From an uncultured Eubacteriales bacterium (GTDB lineage: Bacteria; Bacillota; Clostridia; Oscillospirales; Butyricicoccaceae), in NCBI GenBank assembly GCA_910579575.1, contig CAJTUM010000005.1, forward strand, positions 83,944-147,943: DNA of 64,000 nt, written 5' to 3'. The notes beneath the pieces were generated by a model. That model had not been told where the DNA came from. It saw only the letters and a list, made by a program, of their open reading frames with translations, and did not search any database. This document shows positions 15,711-25,359 of the stretch, one piece after another (position 1 is the first letter of the stretch; each line of letters begins with the position of its first letter). The position numbers were made by a program, and so were the translations under genes.

Positions 15711-17489
15711 ATGGACATCCTTCTGATTCTCAAGCCGCTGGGCGGCCTTGGTCTGTTTATCTACGGTATGCTGACCATGGGCAACGCTCTGGAAAAGCTG
15801 GCGGGAGAAAAACTGGAAAAAACCCTGGAAACCGTCACGAGCAATATCTTCAAGGCTGTGGGCGTCGGCGCCCTGGTCACCGGCATTATCCAGAGCTCCG
15901 CCGCCACCACGGTTATGGTGGTTGGCTTCGTCAACGCCGGCCTAATCAATCTGCGGCAGGCGGTGGGCATCATCATGGGCGCCAACATCGGCACCACTGT
16001 CACCGCGCAGCTGCTTCGGCTGGATTCCTCCGGCACGGTGGAGGGCAGCGTTCTTTTGCAGCTGCTCAAGCCCTCCGTCTTGGCCTATGCCTTGGTAGCC
16101 GTAGGCGCGTGGCTCCTGATGTTCGCCAAAAAGAGAAAATCCCGGGATATCGGCGAAATCCTGCTGGGCCTGGGCGTGTTGTTTATCGGAATGTCCATTA
16201 TGGAAACCGCCATGGCCCCCTTGCAGGAAATGCCTTGGTTCCAGCAGATGTTTACGCTTTTCACCAACCCTGTGTTGGGCGTGCTGGCGGGTCTGATCGT
16301 CACCGCGCTGATTCAAAGCTCTTCTGCCTCGGTGGGCATTTTGCAGGCGGTGTCCGCCACAGGCGCCATCTCCTATTCCGCCGCCATCCCCATCATCATG
16401 GGCCAAAATATCGGCACCTGCGTCACGGCGCTGCTTTCCGCTTTGGGAGCCAACAAAAACGCCAAGCGGGCCGCCATGATTCACTTTTATTTCAACCTCA
16501 TTGGCTCCATTTTCTTTATCGTCGTGATCTATTCGCTCCAGGCCGTAGTTCGCTTTGATTTTTGGGACGCGCCGATCGGCAAGGCGGGCATCGCCAATTT
16601 CCACGCCGCCTTCAATATCGTGGTTACGCTGCTCTTCCTGCCCTTCCACAAGCTGCTCATTCGGATGGCGGAAAAGACCATCAAGATCGAACCCACGGAC
16701 AACGCCGTCATCGAAGACCTGAGCCGCCTGGACCCCCGCTTCTACAGCTCTCCCGCCGTGGCCTTGGACCAATGCGACAAAATCATCGTCTCCATGGGCA
16801 AATGCGGCCTGCAAAACCTGCAAATGGTCAACGCCGCTATTGTGGAGGGAACCCCGCCCCATGTGGAAACCTTTAAGGACAACGAAAGCTTTTTGGACAG
16901 GGCCGAGGCCCGGCTCAACTCCTATATGCTGGGTATCAAGGAAGACGACCTTTCGGAAAACAGCCGCAAGGATTATGCGGAAATGCTTCATTCTATCGGC
17001 GATTTCGAGCGGGTGGGCGATTATGCGGAAAACCTGCTGGAATTTTATCAGGATATGCACGAGCGAGGCACCGTCTTTTCGCAGGAGGCCATTTCCGAGC
17101 TGCGGGTGATGAGCCAGGCTACAGAAGAAATCGTGGCCATGACTGTGCAGGCTTATGAAAACGACGACGCCGCTTTGGCCCGGCAGGTGGAGCCCCTGGA
17201 GGAAGTGATCGACGCCATCAAGGAGGCGCTGAAATCCCGTCATATCTCTCGGCTGCAAAGCGGCATCTGTACCGTCAATACCGGCATCCCCTTCCTGGAT
17301 ATCATCCACAACTATGAAAAAATCTCCGACCACTGCTCCAATGTGGCGGTTTATGTGATGATGTTGGCCGACGCCGACCACACCTTTGATATCCATGAAT
17401 ACCGCAAAGTGCTGACCGACCTCCGCACCGACGAATTTCAGGCGTTTACTTCCCTGTATGAAAACAAATATCTGAGCAAGGTAATCTGA
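15711..17489 (+). CDS. Na+/phosphate cotransporter (NptA-like) with C-terminal PhoU-like domain
   Basis: This 592-aa protein has two Na/Pi cotransporter (PF02690) repeats, each with the QSS signature (GIIQSSAATTVMVVG at ~residue 60 and ALIQSSSASVGIL at ~200), in about nine membrane spans up to residue ~315. A cytoplasmic helical PhoU-like domain (residues ~350-560) includes the LHSIGDFERVGDYAENL and IHNYEKISDHCSNVAVYV motifs typical of PhoU repeats. It should import phosphate with sodium. It is followed by ppx and ppk1, so imported phosphate and stored polyphosphate are probably handled together. Confidence 0.94.
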   Translation: MDILLILKPLGGLGLFIYGMLTMGNALEKLAGEKLEKTLETVTSNIFKAVGVGALVTGIIQSSAATTVMVVGFVNAGLINLRQAVGIIMGANIGTTVTAQLLRLDSSGTVEGSVLLQLLKPSVLAYALVAVGAWLLMFAKKRKSRDIGEILLGLGVLFIGMSIMETAMAPLQEMPWFQQMFTLFTNPVLGVLAGLIVTALIQSSSASVGILQAVSATGAISYSAAIPIIMGQNIGTCVTALLSALGANKNAKRAAMIHFYFNLIGSIFFIVVIYSLQAVVRFDFWDAPIGKAGIANFHAAFNIVVTLLFLPFHKLLIRMAEKTIKIEPTDNAVIEDLSRLDPRFYSSPAVALDQCDKIIVSMGKCGLQNLQMVNAAIVEGTPPHVETFKDNESFLDRAEARLNSYMLGIKEDDLSENSRKDYAEMLHSIGDFERVGDYAENLLEFYQDMHERGTVFSQEAISELRVMSQATEEIVAMTVQAYENDDAALARQVEPLEEVIDAIKEALKSRHISRLQSGICTVNTGIPFLDIIHNYEKISDHCSNVAVYVMMLADADHTFDIHEYRKVLTDLRTDEFQAFTSLYENKYLSKVI

Positions 17490-17522
17490 TAGGCCCCTTT
17501 GCAGAGACCCTTTCATCCGTTC

Positions 17523-17553
17523 AAAGCCGGGGCCGAAAGCCCCGGCTTTTTGC
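17523..17553 (+). terminator. terminator of the Na/Pi cotransporter gene
   Basis: An 11-bp stem (aaagccggggc / gccccggcttt) with a 5-nt loop, then a T-run. Confidence 0.9.
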
Positions 17554-17675
17554 GCCCGGTTGGGCAGAACAGTCGCCCAAACGACGGAAAGGAACCATTT
17601 CGACAAAACTCTCAGAAAATTTTCCGCCGTTTTTGTCCGTATTTTACAGATTCCACTGGAAATTGGGCGCTGGAG

Positions 17676-17686
17676 TGTGGTATGAT
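17676..17686 (+). promoter_or_regulatory. extended -10 promoter of ppx-ppk1
   Basis: TGG-TATGAT (extended -10, TATGAT at 17681-17686) lies 45 nt before the ppx ATG. The -35 match is weak (TGGAAA). Confidence 0.5.
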
Positions 17687-17730
17687 AAAGACAATACTCA
17701 GACAATTTATAATAGAAAGGCGGCATAATT

Positions 17731-18630
17731 ATGCTTTATACAGTGATTGACGTAGGCTCCAACTCCATCCGCATGACGATTTTCCGTCATGAAAACAATC
17801 AGTTGACGATGCTAATCAACAAAAAGAGCACAGCCGGCCTGGCCAGCTATGTATCGGAGGGCGTGATGGACGAACTGGGCGTTCAGAAATGCTGCGACGA
17901 AGTGCAGAGCTTTGTGAATCTTTCCCGCAACCTGGATTCTACCAACATTTCGATTATTGCCACCGCCTCTCTGCGCAACCTGGTCAATCTGGACAGCGTT
18001 CAGAAGGCCCTGGAAAACGCCGTAGGGATGCGGGCCGAAGTGCTGACCGGCCAGGAAGAGGCCCGGCTGGACTATGTGGGCGTCACGCACCATCTCTCTC
18101 AGCAAAGCGGCGTGATTGTGGATATCGGCGGCGCCAGCACAGAGCTGGTCAAATTCGATTCCAGCGGCATCCAGTCTCTGGTCAGTCTGCCCGTCGGCTC
18201 CCTCAGCCTCTATAACGAATATTCCTCCGACTTGTTCCCCACCGCCAAGGACAGAAAGGCCATGAAGGCCCGGGTGGAGCAGGAGCTGGCCCAGATTCAA
18301 TGGCCTTTGCCCGAAGCGCCTGTCACCCTGTGCGGCGTCGGCGGCACAGCCCGGGCTTTCTTCAAAATCTGCCGGGAGTTTTACGGCATCCCCAAGCCTC
18401 AGCGAGAGGTGGACGCCGGTTACATCTCTTTGGTGAATAAAAAACTGAAAAGCCGGGATTTCCGCATTCAGCAAGGGGTCTATCGGGCCACGCCGGACCG
18501 CGTCTTCGCCATCATGCCCGGTATGCTGATCTTAAACCAAGTCTCCAAAAAGTTTCTTGCCGACCGCTTTGCGCTGAGCCAGGCCGGTATCCGAGAAGGA
18601 TATATCCTGGACAGGATACTACACTGTTAA
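17731..18630 (+). CDS. ppx: exopolyphosphatase / Ppx-GppA phosphatase family
   Basis: This 299-aa single-unit Ppx/GppA enzyme has the ASKHA fold. The phosphate-1 loop is VIDVGSNSIRMTIF (residues ~4-17), the phosphate-2 loop is VDIGGASTELV (~130), and catalytic-type glutamates lie in GQEEARL. It is shorter than the two-domain enterobacterial Ppx and matches the ~300-aa Firmicutes/Actinobacteria type. It hydrolyses terminal phosphates of polyphosphate or the 5' phosphate of pppGpp. Being 24 bp upstream of ppk1 supports polyphosphate turnover as the main role. Confidence 0.92.
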   Translation: MLYTVIDVGSNSIRMTIFRHENNQLTMLINKKSTAGLASYVSEGVMDELGVQKCCDEVQSFVNLSRNLDSTNISIIATASLRNLVNLDSVQKALENAVGMRAEVLTGQEEARLDYVGVTHHLSQQSGVIVDIGGASTELVKFDSSGIQSLVSLPVGSLSLYNEYSSDLFPTAKDRKAMKARVEQELAQIQWPLPEAPVTLCGVGGTARAFFKICREFYGIPKPQREVDAGYISLVNKKLKSRDFRIQQGVYRATPDRVFAIMPGMLILNQVSKKFLADRFALSQAGIREGYILDRILHC

Positions 18631-18654
18631 TACCGTCCGTTAAGGAGGCATTTA

Positions 18655-20811
18655 TTGGATATGAACGACAGAAATAAAGACGACGCTGCAGGATATATGC
18701 AAAACCGGGAGCTTTCCTGGCTCCGATTTAATCAACGGGTTTTGGACGAAGCGGACTGTCCTGATATCCCCCTGCTGGAACGGCTGAATTTTGTCAATAT
18801 CTTTACCACCAATTTAGACGAATTCTTCATGGTTCGGGTGGGCAGCCTAACCGACTATATGGCCTTTGCGCCGGATTACACCGACAACAAAACCGGCATG
18901 ACGGCGGCGGAACAGCTGAGCCGCATTTTTCAGGCCGCAGCCCCCATGTACGAAGCCCGGGACAGGGCCTATGACAACCTGATGAGCCTGCTGCGCCAGC
19001 ATGGCGTCAGCCATCTGCGCATGGCGGACCTGGACAAGGAGGACCGTCAGACGGCCGAACGCTATTTCAAAACCGCCGTTCTGCCAGTGCTTTCCCCTCA
19101 GATCATCGACCCGCGGCATCCCTTTCCCCACTTAAACAACAAGCATCTGACCATCGCCGCTTCGCTGGAGCACAACGGCCGTAAGCTGTTGGGGCTGATT
19201 CCTCTGCCGCCGCTAGTAGACCGCGTGGTGTTCCTGCCTGGCGAAGGGGTTCGATTCCTGCTGGCTGAGGATATTATCTGCGCTTATGCGGACAAAATTT
19301 TTCAGATTTATAAAGTGACGGACACGGCGGTAATCTGCGTCACCCGCAACGCCGATTTGGATACTGACGCCGGTTTCTTTGACGAAGATTTGGATTACCG
19401 GCAATACATGAGCAATATGCTGAAAAAGCGCCGCCGTTTGACGCCGGTGCGCCTGGAGATTCAAGGCCGCCTGAGCGGCTCTTCTGTGGATTTCCTGCGC
19501 AGCAAGCTGAAAATCGGCGCGGCCCAGGTGTTTTCCAGCCAAGCGCCTCTGGAGCTCGGCTTCAGCGGCCTGTTGGAGCAACGGCTTTCCGCCGCCCAAC
19601 GTCAAGGGCTGGTTCGTCCGTCCTTCGTCCCTCAAAATAGCCCCGCCTTCCAGGAGGGGATCAGCGTCACCAACCAGCTGGAGGCGCAGGGCGACGTGCT
19701 TTTGTCCTTCCCCTATGAGAGTATGCAGCCTTTTTTGCAGCTGATTCGGGAAAGCGCCTTCGACGAACGCGTCATCTCCATCAAAATCACTCTCTATCGC
19801 ATCGCCCGGCAATCCAAACTGGCGGAATATTTGATCGACGCCGCAGAAAACGGCAAGGAAGTGACGGTGCTGATGGAACTGCGGGCCCGCTTCGACGAGC
19901 AGAACAACATCGAATGGGCCCAACAGCTGGAGGAAGCGGGCTGCCGGGTGATCTACGGCATGGACGGCTTCAAGGTTCATTCTAAAATCTGTTTGATTAC
20001 CCGCAATGAAAACGGGCAGATTCATTATATCACGCAAATCGGCACAGGCAACTACAACGAAAAAACCGCCAAGCTCTATACCGATTATTCCTATATGACG
20101 ACCGATCCCATGATCGGCGCGGACGCCGCCGCCTTTTTCAACAATCTATGCATGGGCAACCTGAAGGGAGATTACGAAAAGCTGTGGGTGGCTCCCTCCG
20201 CTTTCAAGAGCAAGATCATCGCCGGCATCGACGAGCAGATTCGCCTGGCTTCCCAAGGAGCCGGCGGTTTCTTGACCGTCAAATGCAACAGCGTCACCGA
20301 TAAGGACATCATTGAAAAGCTGCGGGAGGCTTCCCAGGCGGGGGTGCAGATCCGCATGATCGTCCGAGGCATTTGCTGTATGCTGCCCGGCGTGGCGGAC
20401 CAGACGGAGCATATCCATATCCGCAGCGTCGTGGGCCGCTTTTTGGAGCATTCTCGGGTCTATTGCTTTGGCCAAGGGGAGAATTGCAAGCTCTATATCT
20501 CCTCTGGCGACCTGATGACCCGCAACACCGAGCGCCGGGTGGAAATCGGCTGCCCCATCCTCCCTCCCCACCTGCGCCGGCAGATTCTTTCCATGCTGGA
20601 GGTGATGTTTGAGGACACAGTAAAGGCTCGCGTCTTGGGGCCGGACGGCGCCTATTCCCTGCCGCCTCAACAAGAGGAGTCGCTCAATTCTCAAGAGCGC
20701 TTCATCACCCAACTGCCTCGGTTCCAGCCGCCTCAAGCGCCGAAAACGGCGGCAGAACCCAAAATTAGTTTATTTTCCAGCCTGTGGCGCAAAGGCCGCA
20801 AACGGGATTGA
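18655..20811 (+). CDS. ppk1: polyphosphate kinase 1
   Basis: This ~718-aa enzyme (TTG 18655 is 6 nt after aaggagg; an ATG two codons on is the alternative) has the N-terminal PPK domain (NRELSWLRFNQRVLDEA, FVNIFTTNLDEFFMVRVG). It also has the two phospholipase-D-like C-terminal domains. The autophosphorylated His lies in GFKVHSKICLI, and a second conserved His in GRFLEHSRVYCF. The segment GTGNYNEKTAKLYTDYS is diagnostic. It makes polyphosphate reversibly from ATP. With ppx in one transcript, synthesis and breakdown are encoded together behind a phosphate importer. Confidence 0.97.
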   Translation: MDMNDRNKDDAAGYMQNRELSWLRFNQRVLDEADCPDIPLLERLNFVNIFTTNLDEFFMVRVGSLTDYMAFAPDYTDNKTGMTAAEQLSRIFQAAAPMYEARDRAYDNLMSLLRQHGVSHLRMADLDKEDRQTAERYFKTAVLPVLSPQIIDPRHPFPHLNNKHLTIAASLEHNGRKLLGLIPLPPLVDRVVFLPGEGVRFLLAEDIICAYADKIFQIYKVTDTAVICVTRNADLDTDAGFFDEDLDYRQYMSNMLKKRRRLTPVRLEIQGRLSGSSVDFLRSKLKIGAAQVFSSQAPLELGFSGLLEQRLSAAQRQGLVRPSFVPQNSPAFQEGISVTNQLEAQGDVLLSFPYESMQPFLQLIRESAFDERVISIKITLYRIARQSKLAEYLIDAAENGKEVTVLMELRARFDEQNNIEWAQQLEEAGCRVIYGMDGFKVHSKICLITRNENGQIHYITQIGTGNYNEKTAKLYTDYSYMTTDPMIGADAAAFFNNLCMGNLKGDYEKLWVAPSAFKSKIIAGIDEQIRLASQGAGGFLTVKCNSVTDKDIIEKLREASQAGVQIRMIVRGICCMLPGVADQTEHIHIRSVVGRFLEHSRVYCFGQGENCKLYISSGDLMTRNTERRVEIGCPILPPHLRRQILSMLEVMFEDTVKARVLGPDGAYSLPPQQEESLNSQERFITQLPRFQPPQAPKTAAEPKISLFSSLWRKGRKRD

Positions 20812-20836
20812 CGCAATCTTTCCTTTCCATTCTCTC

Positions 20837-20872
20837 AAACCCCGGCGCCGCTGCAAATCGGCGCCGGGGTTT
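20837..20872 (+). terminator. terminator of ppx-ppk1
   Basis: A 14-bp GC-rich stem (aaaccccggcgccg / cggcgccggggttt) with an 8-nt loop. The T-run behind it is weak. Confidence 0.75.
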
Positions 20873-21059
20873 GCTATTGCTGTTTTGTTTGCCGCTTTGC
20901 AGATGTGACGGATCTGTAAATTCCGAGATTTTTCGTCATTTACCTCCAAAAAACCACTTTACAAATCAAAATAAATCTCTCATAATAAATAGATAGACAT
21001 TTTGCGATATTCCGCTTGGCTTGGCGAACCGGCGGACATTCGACGAGGTGAATTCGCCC

Positions 21060-23987
21060 TTGAAAATCGGCATTGACATCGGCTCCACCACCATCAAATG
21101 CGCGGCAATGGATCAAACCGGAGCCATTTTACATCAATCTTATCAGCGGCATTTTTCTCAGATCCCTCAAAAAACGGCGGAACTGCTGCGGGAGCTCCAA
21201 GCCAAACTGCCCGACGGCGAATCGGCTTTGCTGGCCGTCACCGGTTCGGCAGGCATGGGCATGGCCGAAGCCTGCGGTATCCCCTTTATTCAAGAGGTAT
21301 ATGCCGACCGGCTGGCGGCCAACGCCTGGCTGCCCGACGCGGACGTCGTTGTGGAATTGGGCGGAGAAGACGCCAAAATCCTGTTTCTCACCGGCGGAGT
21401 GGAAGTGCGGATGAACGGCGCCTGCGCCGGCGGCACCGGCTCCTTTATCGATCAGATGGCCGCCCTGATGAAGCTGGCGCCCCAGGAAATGGACGAACTG
21501 GCCGCCCAGGCCGAGCAGGTTTATACCATTGCCTCCCGCTGCGGCGTCTTTGCCAAATCGGATATTCAGCCTTTGCTCAATCAAGGCGCCAAAAAAACCG
21601 ACGTGGCCATGAGCATCTTTTTTGCCGTGGCCAATCAAACGGTGGCCGGCTTGGCGCAGGGTCGGCCCATCCGAGGGAAAGTCGTTTACCTGGGCGGGCC
21701 GCTGACCTTTTTGCCCCAGCTGCGTCGGGCCTTTGACGAAACGTTGAAAACCAGCGGCCTCTGCCCGGAAAACTCCCTTTATTATGCCGCTCTCGGCGCC
21801 GCGCTGTCTGCCCAGGACCCCGCCGATCTGGAGAAAACCCTGGAAAAGCTGGCCCAATATCAGGCGCAAAGCTCTTATCGCTCCATCCCGCCTCTGTTCC
21901 GCAACGACGCGGAATATCGGGAATTTCAGGCCCGCCACGCCAAGGACGCCTTGCAGACCGCCGATCCCGCCGCCTACCAGGGCCGGGCCGCTCTCGGCGT
22001 GGACTCCGGTTCCACCACGCTCAAAGCCGCCGTCGTTTCAGAAGACGGGCGCATTCTGGCCTCCCTTTATCAGCCCAACAACGGCGACCCAGTGGAGACC
22101 GCTCGGAAATTTCTGCTGGATTTCTACGAAAAATACCCCCAAATTTCCATCTGTGCCAGCGCGGTTACCGGTTATGGGGAAGAGCTGATCCAAAGCGCTT
22201 TCCAGGCAGATTTCGGCGTGGTGGAAACAATGGCTCATTTCACCGCCGCCAAACGATTTTTGCCTCAGGTGGAATTTATCATCGACATTGGCGGGCAGGA
22301 TATCAAGTGCTTCAAAATCCGCAACGGCGTCATCGACAATATCTTTCTCAATGAAGCCTGCTCCTCGGGCTGCGGTTCCTTTTTGCAGACCTTTGCCAAC
22401 GCTCTGGGCTATTCGGCGGAAGATTTCGCCCGCTTAGCTTTGAAGGCCGACGCCCCGGTGGATCTGGGTTCTCGCTGCACGGTGTTTATGAATTCCTCGG
22501 TGAAGCAAGCTCAGAAGGACGGCGCTTCTGTGGAAAATATCTCCGCCGGTTTGGCCATCAGCGTGGTAAAAAACGCCCTGTACAAGGTGATTCGAGCTTC
22601 TAGTCCCCAAGAACTGGGGCGGCATATCGTGGTTCAGGGCGGAACCTTTCTCAATGACGGGGTGCTGCGGGCCTTTGAGCAGGAGCTGGGGGCGCCGGTA
22701 GTCCGGCCCAATGTGGCGGGGCTGATGGGCGCTTACGGCGCGGCTCTCTACGCCCTGGAAAAACAAACCGGACCAAGCTCTCTGCTGGACCGCCAGGGGC
22801 TGTTGGCGCTGACCTGCCAGACCCAGGCGGTCAACTGCGGTTTATGCAGCAACAACTGTAAACTAACGGTCAGCAACTTCGGCGGCGGCCGGCGGCTGAT
22901 CAGCGGCAACCGCTGCGAACGACCTGTGACGCGCCGGGACCCTGCCCCTGTTCTGGATATCTATGAAGACAAGCAGAAACTGCTGCGCCGCGTGGAGCAA
23001 CCGGCCCCTCATGGGCCTATCGGCCTGCCAATGGGCTTGAATTTCTATGAATTGGCCCCCTTTTGGTTCGCTTTTTTCACAGAATTGGGCTTTCAGCCGG
23101 TTCTGTCCCCGCCCTCCAACCGGGCTCTTTATCTAAGCGGACAGGATAGTATTCCTTCGGATACCGTCTGCTACCCAGCCAAGCTGATGCACGGCCATAT
23201 CCAGTCGCTGATTGCCCAGGGGATTCAAACCGTCTTCTACCCCTGTATGACCTATAACGTGGACGAGGGCTTGGGGGACAATCACTTTAACTGCCCGGTG
23301 GTGGCCTATTATCCCGAGGTGATCGCCGGCAATATGGCGTTGCCGTCGGGCGTCCGGCTGATAACCGATTATGTGGGCCTTCACCGCAAACGGGATTTTC
23401 CCGCCAAAATCCATGGGATTCTTTCTCGATATTTCCCCGATATCGCTCTGGAGCAAGTCCGTCGGGCCGCCAAAGCCGGCGCTCGGGCCTATGAAACCTA
23501 TTTTGCCGCGCTGCGGACCCGAAGCCAAGAGATTGTGGCAGAGGCTCGACGCCAGGGAAAACCCATCGTCGTGTTGGCCGGCCGGCCATACCACGCCGAT
23601 CCAGAAATCAACCACGGCATTGATAAATTGATCTGCGCCTGCGGCGCGGCGGTGATTTCGGAGGACTGCGTCAGCTGGCAGACGAAGCGGGCGCCTGTCG
23701 GCGTGCTCAACCAATGGACTTACCATGCCCGGCTTTATGCCGCCGCCCGTTATGTTTCCGCTCAACCGGATATGCATCTGGTGCAGCTGGTGTCCTTTGG
23801 CTGCGGGCTGGACGCCGTTACCGCCGACGAAGTCCGGTCAATTTTGGAAAAGGCGGGGAAAATTTATACGCAAATTAAAATTGATGAAATCGCCAATCTG
23901 GGCGCGGTAAAAATCCGGCTGCGCAGCCTTTTCGCCGCCCTGGAAGGCGCTAAGGAGGGGGATCGACATGGCAAAGCTGGTTTATGA
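21060..23987 (+). CDS. fused acyl-CoA dehydratase activase (two BadF/HgdC ATPase domains + DUF2229)
   Basis: TTG 21060 is taken as the start: gaggtg ends 9 nt before it and the protein then begins MKIGIDIGSTTIK, as family members do. The 975-aa product holds two tandem ASKHA ATPase domains (about 1-250 and 310-580). Each has its own cluster cysteines: ACAGGTGSF with SRCGVF in the first, ACSSGCGSF with SRCTVF in the second. A Cys-rich linker (NCGLCSNNCKL, GNRCERP) and the DUF2229 region follow. HgdC-like activases drive ATP-dependent low-potential electron transfer into 2-hydroxyacyl-CoA dehydratases. The adjacent, 20-bp-overlapping gene encodes the dehydratase-like partner. The substrate of this COG3580-type system is unknown. 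Confidence 0.9.
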   Translation: MKIGIDIGSTTIKCAAMDQTGAILHQSYQRHFSQIPQKTAELLRELQAKLPDGESALLAVTGSAGMGMAEACGIPFIQEVYADRLAANAWLPDADVVVELGGEDAKILFLTGGVEVRMNGACAGGTGSFIDQMAALMKLAPQEMDELAAQAEQVYTIASRCGVFAKSDIQPLLNQGAKKTDVAMSIFFAVANQTVAGLAQGRPIRGKVVYLGGPLTFLPQLRRAFDETLKTSGLCPENSLYYAALGAALSAQDPADLEKTLEKLAQYQAQSSYRSIPPLFRNDAEYREFQARHAKDALQTADPAAYQGRAALGVDSGSTTLKAAVVSEDGRILASLYQPNNGDPVETARKFLLDFYEKYPQISICASAVTGYGEELIQSAFQADFGVVETMAHFTAAKRFLPQVEFIIDIGGQDIKCFKIRNGVIDNIFLNEACSSGCGSFLQTFANALGYSAEDFARLALKADAPVDLGSRCTVFMNSSVKQAQKDGASVENISAGLAISVVKNALYKVIRASSPQELGRHIVVQGGTFLNDGVLRAFEQELGAPVVRPNVAGLMGAYGAALYALEKQTGPSSLLDRQGLLALTCQTQAVNCGLCSNNCKLTVSNFGGGRRLISGNRCERPVTRRDPAPVLDIYEDKQKLLRRVEQPAPHGPIGLPMGLNFYELAPFWFAFFTELGFQPVLSPPSNRALYLSGQDSIPSDTVCYPAKLMHGHIQSLIAQGIQTVFYPCMTYNVDEGLGDNHFNCPVVAYYPEVIAGNMALPSGVRLITDYVGLHRKRDFPAKIHGILSRYFPDIALEQVRRAAKAGARAYETYFAALRTRSQEIVAEARRQGKPIVVLAGRPYHADPEINHGIDKLICACGAAVISEDCVSWQTKRAPVGVLNQWTYHARLYAAARYVSAQPDMHLVQLVSFGCGLDAVTADEVRSILEKAGKIYTQIKIDEIANLGAVKIRLRSLFAALEGAKEGDRHGKAGL

Positions 23988-25347
23988 CAAAAACGGCCGT
24001 TTGGAATTTACCAAGGAAATGCGGCGGGAATATACCATTTTGGCGCCCAATATGGCGCCCATTCACTTTAATATGCTGGAGACTGTGCTGCGAAGCCATG
24101 GCTATCGAGCGGTGTTGCTGAAAAACACAGGCCCCGCCGTTGTGGAGTGCGGCCTGAAATATGTACACAACGACACTTGTTACCCCGCTCTGCTGACCAT
24201 TGGTCAGATGATCGACGCGCTGAACAGCGGCCAATACGACCCCAAGCGCACCGCCTTGCTGATGACCCAGACCGGCGGCGGCTGCCGAGCGTCCAACTAT
24301 ATCCATTTGCTGCGTAAAGCCCTGCAAAAAGCCGGTTACGGCGACGTGCCTGTGATCTCCGTCAACACGGCCGGTTTGGAGAAAAACAGCGGCTTCAAGC
24401 TAACGCTGCCTTTGATTCGCCAGGCTATGGCGGCCCTGGTTTATGGCGACCTGATGATGCTGCTTTCCAACCAGGTCAAGCCTTATGAAACCCAAAAAGG
24501 GCAGGCCATGGAGCTGGTGAACCAGTGGAGCAAGCGGCTTACTCGCCAGTTTGAGCAGCGTTCCGGCTATTCCAAAGCGCAGATTGCCCGCAATTTACAG
24601 CGTATCGCCTATGATTTCAGCCAAATCCCTGTGAACATGACGCCCAAGGTCAAGGTGGGCATAGTGGGCGAAATCTATGTCAAATATTCTCCTTTGGGCA
24701 ACAACAATTTGGAGGCCCTGCTGCGGCGGGAGGATTGCGAAGTCATGCTGCCTGGTATCCTAAACTTCGTGATGTATTGTGTGGACGATTTGGTGGAGGA
24801 CGCGGCGCTTTACGGCGGCGGCCAAATCAAAGCCGCAGCCGCCCGGCAAGCCTTGAAATATTTATGCGATATTGAACGCTCTCTGATCCAAGCCGTGACC
24901 CAATACCCCCAGTTCCACGCCCCTTCCCCGTTTTCGCGCGTCAAGGAACTGACTCAAGGCGTCATCGGGTTGGGCTGCAAAATGGGCGAAGGCTGGCTGC
25001 TGACCGCTGAAATGGCGGAACTGATCGAGGCTGGCTATGGCAATATTGTGTGCGCGCAGCCCTTTGGCTGTTTACCCAATCATATCGCGGGCAAGGGCGT
25101 GATCCGCCGGCTGCGGGAGCTCTACCCCGATTCCAACATTGTGCCAGTGGATTATGACCCCGGCGCCACCAGCGTCAACCAAGAAAACCGCATCAAGCTG
25201 ATGCTGGCTGTGGCGCGGGAGAATTTGCAGAAAAGCTCTTCTTCCCAACCGGTTTTGTCTCCGGCGCCTGCTCAGCCTTCTCAGGCGCCAAAAACCGACT
25301 GCGGCAGCCTCTCCCGCTCCCAGGCGGCCTCCGGCGCCAACGGTTGA
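23968..25347 (+). CDS. 2-hydroxyacyl-CoA dehydratase-family protein
   Basis: This 459-aa protein is related to the HgdB/FldC subunits. Conserved parts include HNDTCYPALLTIGQM (a likely Fe-S cysteine), TQTGGGCRASNY (second Cys) and AQPFGCLPNHIAGKG near residue 365 (third Cys). The last ~35 residues are a Ser/Pro/Ala-rich tail not expected in the family. It starts inside the activase gene with aaggaggggg 6 nt before the ATG and must be its partner. Whether it acts on an acyl-CoA or another substrate for radical-type reduction is not known. The first 92-bp repeat begins 13 nt after its stop. Confidence 0.88.
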   Translation: MAKLVYDKNGRLEFTKEMRREYTILAPNMAPIHFNMLETVLRSHGYRAVLLKNTGPAVVECGLKYVHNDTCYPALLTIGQMIDALNSGQYDPKRTALLMTQTGGGCRASNYIHLLRKALQKAGYGDVPVISVNTAGLEKNSGFKLTLPLIRQAMAALVYGDLMMLLSNQVKPYETQKGQAMELVNQWSKRLTRQFEQRSGYSKAQIARNLQRIAYDFSQIPVNMTPKVKVGIVGEIYVKYSPLGNNNLEALLRREDCEVMLPGILNFVMYCVDDLVEDAALYGGGQIKAAAARQALKYLCDIERSLIQAVTQYPQFHAPSPFSRVKELTQGVIGLGCKMGEGWLLTAEMAELIEAGYGNIVCAQPFGCLPNHIAGKGVIRRLRELYPDSNIVPVDYDPGATSVNQENRIKLMLAVARENLQKSSSSQPVLSPAPAQPSQAPKTDCGSLSRSQAASGANG

Positions 25348-25359
25348 GCTTCTGTCGGG

